A stretch of DNA of 64,000 nucleotides from an uncultured Acetobacteroides sp. (GTDB taxonomy: Bacteria; Bacteroidota; Bacteroidia; Bacteroidales; ZOR0009): the NCBI RefSeq assembly GCF_963678165.1, contig NZ_OY782755.1:496001-560000 (forward strand). The letters run 5' to 3'. The notes under the pieces were generated by a model, which did no database searches, had not been told where the DNA came from, and was given only the letters and a program-made list of their open reading frames with translations. Position numbers and translations under genes: made by a program. Shown in pieces: positions 60,572-64,000 of the stretch; the stretch's first letter is position 1; the number at the start of each line of letters is the position of its first letter.

Positions 60572-61757
60572 TTTTTTCTACTATTTCGTGTATAATTTTT
60601 TCTCCTACGGTTTGCATTAGGGGTACAACCACCGAGTTGCCGAACTGGCGGTAGGCTTGGTTGTCCGAAACGGGTATTTTAAAATTTTTCGGGTAGCCCT
60701 GTAGTCGGGCGCATTCGCGGGGGGTAAGCCTTCTTGGGTTCATTCCATCTTGGGGGATGAGGATTTCTGCACCATCCTTGTAGTACCTGGCAGACATGGT
60801 TCGGGCGATGCCTTCCATGTCGACAAGGCCAAACCCAAAGCCGTTCCCTTTAGCCTTGTGCTTTAAGGCATAGCTCTGAAGGTAATCCCACAGCTTATTC
60901 GATAAGGTGTACTTGCTTTCGACGATGTCCTCTAGGATATTCTTTATCTGCTTCGGATCGTTGGGCATCTCGGGGAACTGGAACGATTCATTTCCATGGA
61001 AGACGTTGTTGTCGAAGCCAACGATAAGGATTCTCTCCCGATTTTGGGGAACAAAATGCTTCCCGTTCAACACTTGGTAGTGAACGGTGTAGTTTAGCTC
61101 CTTTAGGGCGCCTTTAATCACCTCAAAGGTCTTTCCCCTGTCGTGGGATACCAGGTTCTTTACATTTTCGAGCAGGAATGCTTTGGGGCGTTTGTGCTCG
61201 ATAATTCTGACGATGTCGAAGAATAGCGTTCCCTGGGTTTTGTCCTTAAAGCCGTGCTCTCTTCCGAGCGCATTCTTCTTGCTTACGCCTGCAATGGAGA
61301 AGGGCTGGCATGGGAATCCCCCGATGAGGATGTCATGGTCGGGTATCGTTGACTCGTCGATTTTGGTGATGTCGCCAAAGGGGACTTCCCCGAAGTTGGC
61401 CTCGTAGGTTTTCTGCGAGTACTTGTTCCACTCGCTCGAAAACACGCACCTGCCTCCGAGATTCTGAAAGGCAATCCTAAAGCCTCCAATCCCGGCAAAG
61501 AGGTCAATGAACTTGAACTTAGGATTGGCAGGTGGGGGGAATGGGACGTCAAATACAAGGGGTATTCTTGCTTGCTCAACGTCGGTGCATACGGATAGGA
61601 TGTCGTTCTCCAGGTACTCCTTGGCTTTTACCTTAAAAGAAGAGGCCTCTTCCGTGTTGTAATTCTGCCAGTAGTGCGTTACGCTGGCATAGCCATCGTT
61701 AAGGTGCTTGTCGACGTTAATCTTAAGCTCTTCTTTTACTTTGCTGTAGGTTGGCAT
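60525..61757 (-). CDS. DNA (cytosine-5) methyltransferase, EcoRII/Dcm-type
   Basis: The 410-residue protein has the C5-methyltransferase motifs in order: FIDLFAGIGGFRIAF (I, about 83-97), the catalytic motif GGFPCQPFSIAG (IV, about 144-155), FLLENVKNL (VI), QNRERILIVGF (VIII) and RQFGNSVVVPL (X, about 375-385). An N-terminal extension of about 80 residues resembles that of Dcm and M.EcoRII. It should methylate the inner cytosine of CCWGG and protect the host from the overlapping endonuclease. It is first in the two-gene operon, behind the 21-bp tandem array. Confidence 0.95.
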   Translation of the reverse strand: MPTYSKVKEELKINVDKHLNDGYASVTHYWQNYNTEEASSFKVKAKEYLENDILSVCTDVEQARIPLVFDVPFPPPANPKFKFIDLFAGIGGFRIAFQNLGGRCVFSSEWNKYSQKTYEANFGEVPFGDITKIDESTIPDHDILIGGFPCQPFSIAGVSKKNALGREHGFKDKTQGTLFFDIVRIIEHKRPKAFLLENVKNLVSHDRGKTFEVIKGALKELNYTVHYQVLNGKHFVPQNRERILIVGFDNNVFHGNESFQFPEMPNDPKQIKNILEDIVESKYTLSNKLWDYLQSYALKHKAKGNGFGFGLVDMEGIARTMSARYYKDGAEILIPQDGMNPRRLTPRECARLQGYPKNFKIPVSDNQAYRQFGNSVVVPLMQTVGEKIIHEIVEKNGRDSRKSDSGGPEE

Positions 61758-61835
61758 GTTGTTGTAAAAAAATACCTCGCAAGGTAGTCTATTTTCTAAA
61801 TACTTCTGCTGCTTGTAGGCTAGCCGATGGGCATT

Positions 61836-62157
61836 TGGTGCAACATCGGCCTCCTATAGGCCTCGCACCCCCTTGCCGAGGCCTCGTGAGGCCTCCCCGA
61901 GGCCTGCGTTGCCCTCGTCGAGGGGGCGTGAGGCCTAACGGAGGGGTCGCATGCCCTCCTTGAGGGGTCACAAGGCCTATTTGAGGGGTCGTGAGGCCTC
62001 ATCGAGGGGTTGCAAGGCCTACTTGAGGGGTCGTGAGGCCTCATCGAGGGGTTGCAAGGCCTACTTGAGGGATCGTGAGGCCTCCTTGAGGGGTTGCGTG
62101 GCCTCTTCGAGGGGGCGCGACCCTTGCTTTAGGGGGTCGTGACCCCTTTGGGGTATG
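61836..62157. repeat. Tandem array with exact 21-bp period, about 14 copies
   Basis: The core GAGGGG begins at 61920, 61941, 61962, 61983, 62004, 62025, 62046, 62067, 62088 and 62109, always 21 bases apart; more degenerate units continue at 61857, 61878, 61899 and 62130. Units alternate between a GTCGTGAGGCCTC type and a GTTGCAAGGCCTA type, so a 42-bp higher-order unit can be seen in the middle. It fills the gap between the hypothetical gene at 62207 and the methyltransferase start. Confidence 0.9.
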
Positions 62158-62167
62158 GCGCGGAGCA

Positions 62168-62194
62168 AAAAAAGGAGGGTGTACCCTCCTTTTT
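62168..62194. terminator. Intrinsic terminator after the hypothetical gene
   Basis: The stem AAAAAGGAGGGT/ACCCTCCTTTTT (62169-62180 with 62183-62194) has almost no loop (GT), with A and T runs in both directions, 13 bases beyond the stop at 62207. Confidence 0.82.
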
Positions 62195-62206
62195 GGTGCT
62201 GTACCG

Positions 62207-62683
62207 CTACTTGGTAGGCGGTTTTGTCGTAGCCTTCGCCTTCTGTCCGGGGAAGCGCGTGCGTAAATCCTCGTAGATGGTTTGCGCCCCGGGAGCGTTG
62301 CGCTTGGCGGCTTCCTTTACCGAGTTGTAGTAGGCCAGCGCCACCTCCATAGCCTCGAAGCCAGCCTGCATGGCCGTATCGTTCAACGAATCGGTGAGGA
62401 TGTTGCTCACCCTAAGCATCTGATTGATGTTTGACCACAAGCTAAAGTCGCGGTTGGCTTCAACTTTGTTGATGTACGATGGTAGATACTCTGGGTTGGT
62501 TCCGATGTAGTCGTACGTTTTCGTGGCAAACGAAATCGATTTTTCGCCAAGGTGCGTGCCCGAAAGGCGCTCTTCGGGAGTTAGGCTGATGAGCCAAGGG
62601 TACTTGGCCTTGATGGCCTCGATGTCCTTCTTGAAGTCCGCCATCATCAGGTCGGTGATTTCTGCTGAAACCTTGTTGTTCAT
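62207..62683 (-). CDS. Soluble helical Bacteroidota hypothetical protein
   Basis: The 158-residue protein has no signal or membrane helix. It is predicted to be helical, with SLTPEERLSGTHLGEKSISF (about 33-52), TNPEYLPSYI (about 62-71) and MEVALAYYNSVKEAAKRNAP (about 111-130), and ends in a short basic Lys/Thr/Pro tail. I have seen proteins of this layout widely in Bacteroidota without a known function. It has its own promoter and terminator and stands alone. Confidence 0.7.
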   Translation of the reverse strand: MNNKVSAEITDLMMADFKKDIEAIKAKYPWLISLTPEERLSGTHLGEKSISFATKTYDYIGTNPEYLPSYINKVEANRDFSLWSNINQMLRVSNILTDSLNDTAMQAGFEAMEVALAYYNSVKEAAKRNAPGAQTIYEDLRTRFPGQKAKATTKPPTK

Positions 62684-62735
62684 AGTAAAATAGATTTGTT
62701 TGTTGTGTCAGGTTTTAAAAATAGCGTATCGGCAT

Positions 62736-62743
62736 CAAAATTA
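62736..62743 (-). promoter_or_regulatory. Promoter for the hypothetical gene
   Basis: The minus strand reads TAATTTTG, an exact TAnnTTTG element, 52 bases before the start codon at 62683. Confidence 0.4.
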
Positions 62744-62821
62744 GCAGATGTTGGCTTACGAAGGCATTTGTTAGCAGCAATTAAGCTATAAAATGTAAAT
62801 TCTAGGCTGTTTTTTCGGATT

Positions 62822-63589
62822 CTACCGCTCCTCGGCCAGCTCGTTGCAGGCTAGGGTGGCCGCCACCTCCGAGAGGATGGAGGCGAAGCCGGCCAGCGCC
62901 AAGCCGACGAACGGAATGGTGGTAAGCAGCATGTACCCGGCGCCCAGCCCAACGGCGGCGCCCCTGTGGCGCCTCACCAGGGCGATGCTCTGGCGCACTG
63001 TGTAGCGGCGGCGCTCCAGCGTGTAGTCCATAAACGCGAAGCCGTAGTAGTAGGCGGCCACCCCGAACAGGACAAAGGGTACCAGAAAGCCTACCGCCGG
63101 GATGAGCCCCACCAGGAATAGCGCCGCGGTAAGGCCAACCTCTACGGCAAGGTTGCGCAGGGCGATGCGGATGCCGCGAACGATGTCGCTCAGGAGCTCG
63201 CCCAGGCGGAAGGGGTAGCTGCGGCCGGTGAGGTGCGCCTCCACCCGCTCGGAGATGTAGGCCAGCAGCGGCGATAGGAGTATCAGCAGCACCGTGCCCC
63301 CGACGTACACCATCACGAAGAACAGCGATAGCCATACGATGAAGGCCGATAGCGTGCGGATCAGGCCGGCTAGCCAGCCGTTGCCCATCGAGAAGGGAAT
63401 GATATCTCGAAACCAGTCCGTCGCATGGGCTGTGAGGTGGTAGGCCAGATTGCCGCCCACCCAAAGGTTGAGCAGCAGGATCAGCAGCGGAACGGCAAAT
63501 ACCCAGCCCAGCTTGCAGGCGGATATGGTACGAAACGATTGGGCGTAGCCGCGGAACGCGAGGCCAAGCCCGGCAAAAAAGTGTCTCAT
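62822..63589 (-). CDS. EI24/CysZ-like membrane protein
   Basis: The 255-residue protein has about six membrane helices arranged like the EI24 family (PF07264): a first helix pair near 25-45 and 75-105, the segment LLSPLLAYISERVEAHLTGR (about 103-122), and a glycine-rich pair near 155-180. CysZ of this family carries sulfate in proteobacteria; no sulfur-assimilation genes lie nearby, so the substrate is open. The gene lies 24 bases after the CDGSH gene on the same strand and may be cotranscribed with it. Confidence 0.85.
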   Translation of the reverse strand: MRHFFAGLGLAFRGYAQSFRTISACKLGWVFAVPLLILLLNLWVGGNLAYHLTAHATDWFRDIIPFSMGNGWLAGLIRTLSAFIVWLSLFFVMVYVGGTVLLILLSPLLAYISERVEAHLTGRSYPFRLGELLSDIVRGIRIALRNLAVEVGLTAALFLVGLIPAVGFLVPFVLFGVAAYYYGFAFMDYTLERRRYTVRQSIALVRRHRGAAVGLGAGYMLLTTIPFVGLALAGFASILSEVAATLACNELAEER

Positions 63590-63613
63590 CAGGTTGGTTA
63601 GGTTTTGGAGGGG

Positions 63614-63811
63614 TTACTTCTTGTGCGTGCCGTCGCAGAGCGGCATGTGCTGCGAGCGGCCGCACCCGCAGATCTTTACCAGGTTATCCGTTACCGGCAG
63701 CTTTGCCCCCGAGGAGTCAACGAGCTCGAAGCAGCCCTCGATGCGGATGGGCCCCCGCCCGTTGATGGTGACGGTGGCCGCAGGCTCGGCCGCTTTCTTT
63801 TGGTCTTCCAT
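63614..63811 (-). CDS. Small CDGSH iron-sulfur protein
   Basis: The 65-residue protein ends with the CDGSH cluster motif CGCGRSQHMPLCDGTHKK (about 48-65): three cysteines and one histidine that bind a 2Fe-2S centre. The N-terminal half (ITINGRGPIRIEG-like, reading VTINGRGPIRIEGCFEL) forms the small beta part. Such proteins probably transfer electrons or clusters; their roles in bacteria are unclear. A second CDGSH gene lies just upstream on the same strand. Confidence 0.9.
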   Translation of the reverse strand: MEDQKKAAEPAATVTINGRGPIRIEGCFELVDSSGAKLPVTDNLVKICGCGRSQHMPLCDGTHKK

Positions 63812-63821
63812 GAGATGGTGG

Positions 63822-63871
63822 ATGTAAGATATTAGACGTTAGATGTTAGATTTTTGATGCTAGATGTTGGG
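63822..63871. repeat. Heptamer tandem repeat between two CDGSH genes
   Basis: On the minus strand the 7-mers read ATCTAGC ATCAAAA, then ATCTAAC ATCTAAC, then GTCTAAT ATCTTAC. They end 11 bases before the start of the small CDGSH gene. Confidence 0.78.
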
Positions 63872-63901
63872 CGCAGGCTCTTGCTGCACCCGACTCGCGG
63901 C

Positions 63902-64000
63902 TTACCCTTCGAACCCAACCTTAAAGTGGGAGCCATCGCAGAAGGGCATGCCTCCGCTCTGGCCGCAGCGGCAGAACGAGGCCATCTGCAGGCGCTTCAT
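63902..64000 (-). CDS. CDGSH iron-sulfur protein, C-terminal part only
   Basis: The visible 32 codons read [20 protein letters not shown], then [12 protein letters not shown] and a stop. The cluster motif [17 protein letters not shown] is complete. The ATG at the very edge (63998-64000) may be the start or an internal methionine; CDGSH proteins are usually 60-75 residues or longer, so the gene probably continues beyond the window. It forms a tandem pair with the next CDGSH gene. Confidence 0.85.
   Translation of the reverse strand: MKRLQMASFCRCGQSGGMPFCDGSHFKVGFEG

Noticed and set aside
61820-62142. Short open frames with 7-residue repeats on both strands
   Set aside because: They are produced by the exact 21-bp array, and both strands are open for the same reason.
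62802-63665. A 287-codon minus-strand frame longer than the EI24-like gene
   Set aside because: The overlapping frame 62822-63589 has clear membrane helices and family similarity; the longer one is an Arg/Pro/Gly-rich shadow in GC-rich DNA.

Overview
The window looks like a chromosomal segment from a member of the Bacteroidota, most likely Bacteroidales. The evidence is the repeated TAnnTTTG -7 promoter element in front of many genes, the near absence of strong Shine-Dalgarno sequences, a MurF-alanine racemase fusion, a NigD-like lipoprotein, a BT0820-type HAD hydrolase, a DUF6261 protein, LytS/LytTR two-component genes and several outer-membrane beta-barrel proteins. Base composition of most genes is near balanced. 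A few islands are much more AT-rich, above all 10.9-13.3 kb. I cannot name the genus or species. No rRNA, tRNA, CRISPR array, transposase, integrase or phage gene was recognised.

Layout. 1-3.2 kb: an edge-truncated sensor kinase, a membrane protein overlapping a small Xre regulator, and a membrane-anchored SH3-like protein. 3.4-9.2 kb: an EmrAB-TolC type tripartite efflux operon between a TetR and an AraC regulator. 9.3-9.7 kb: an exact 41-bp tandem array. 9.9-13.3 kb: a DUF6261 protein and an AT-rich two-gene unit made of a Panacea/SocA-like protein and a 621-residue protein with a C-terminal three-helix membrane module. I infer that this is a horizontally acquired toxin-antitoxin or defence pair; it is the best candidate for an undescribed system here. 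13.4-20.6 kb: housekeeping genes on the minus strand (priA, pfkA, ispH, cmk, nadB). 20.6-28.2 kb: accessory small genes, including two RDD proteins duplicated with their 3' regions, DUF805, an orphan TonB C-terminal domain and an HD hydrolase. 28.7-43 kb: envelope and catabolic genes (GH20 hexosaminidase, PagL-like barrel, YhcC radical SAM protein, C69 dipeptidase, NigD-like lipoprotein, peptidase T next to an OPT peptide transporter, a beta-barrel protein). 43.5-49.5 kb: a LytS/LytTR pair whose kinase frame is broken at a C6 tract, a barrel protein, a gene broken by one in-frame stop, an acetyltransferase, a TonB-domain protein, an Xre regulator and a repeat-rich zone. 49.8-59.3 kb: glutaminyl cyclotransferase, HAD hydrolase, phosphatidylserine synthase-like enzyme, YkgJ cysteine-cluster protein, Crp/Fnr regulator, murF-alr fusion, tdk, a Bacteroidales hypothetical and rsmI. 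59.4-61.8 kb: an EcoRII-type restriction-modification pair. 61.8-64 kb: a 21-bp tandem array, a hypothetical, an EI24/CysZ-like membrane protein and two CDGSH iron-sulfur genes, the last cut by the window edge.

A second theme is structured intergenic DNA. There are arrays with exact 41-, 42- and 21-bp periods, a degenerate 21-bp array, a dispersed heptamer tandem repeat (roughly RTCTNNN) at seven sites, and GC-rich palindromic repeats of the form CCCCTCC-loop-GGAGGGG followed by AGGGGTGGG. These account for most of the long non-coding stretches and produce many spurious open frames.
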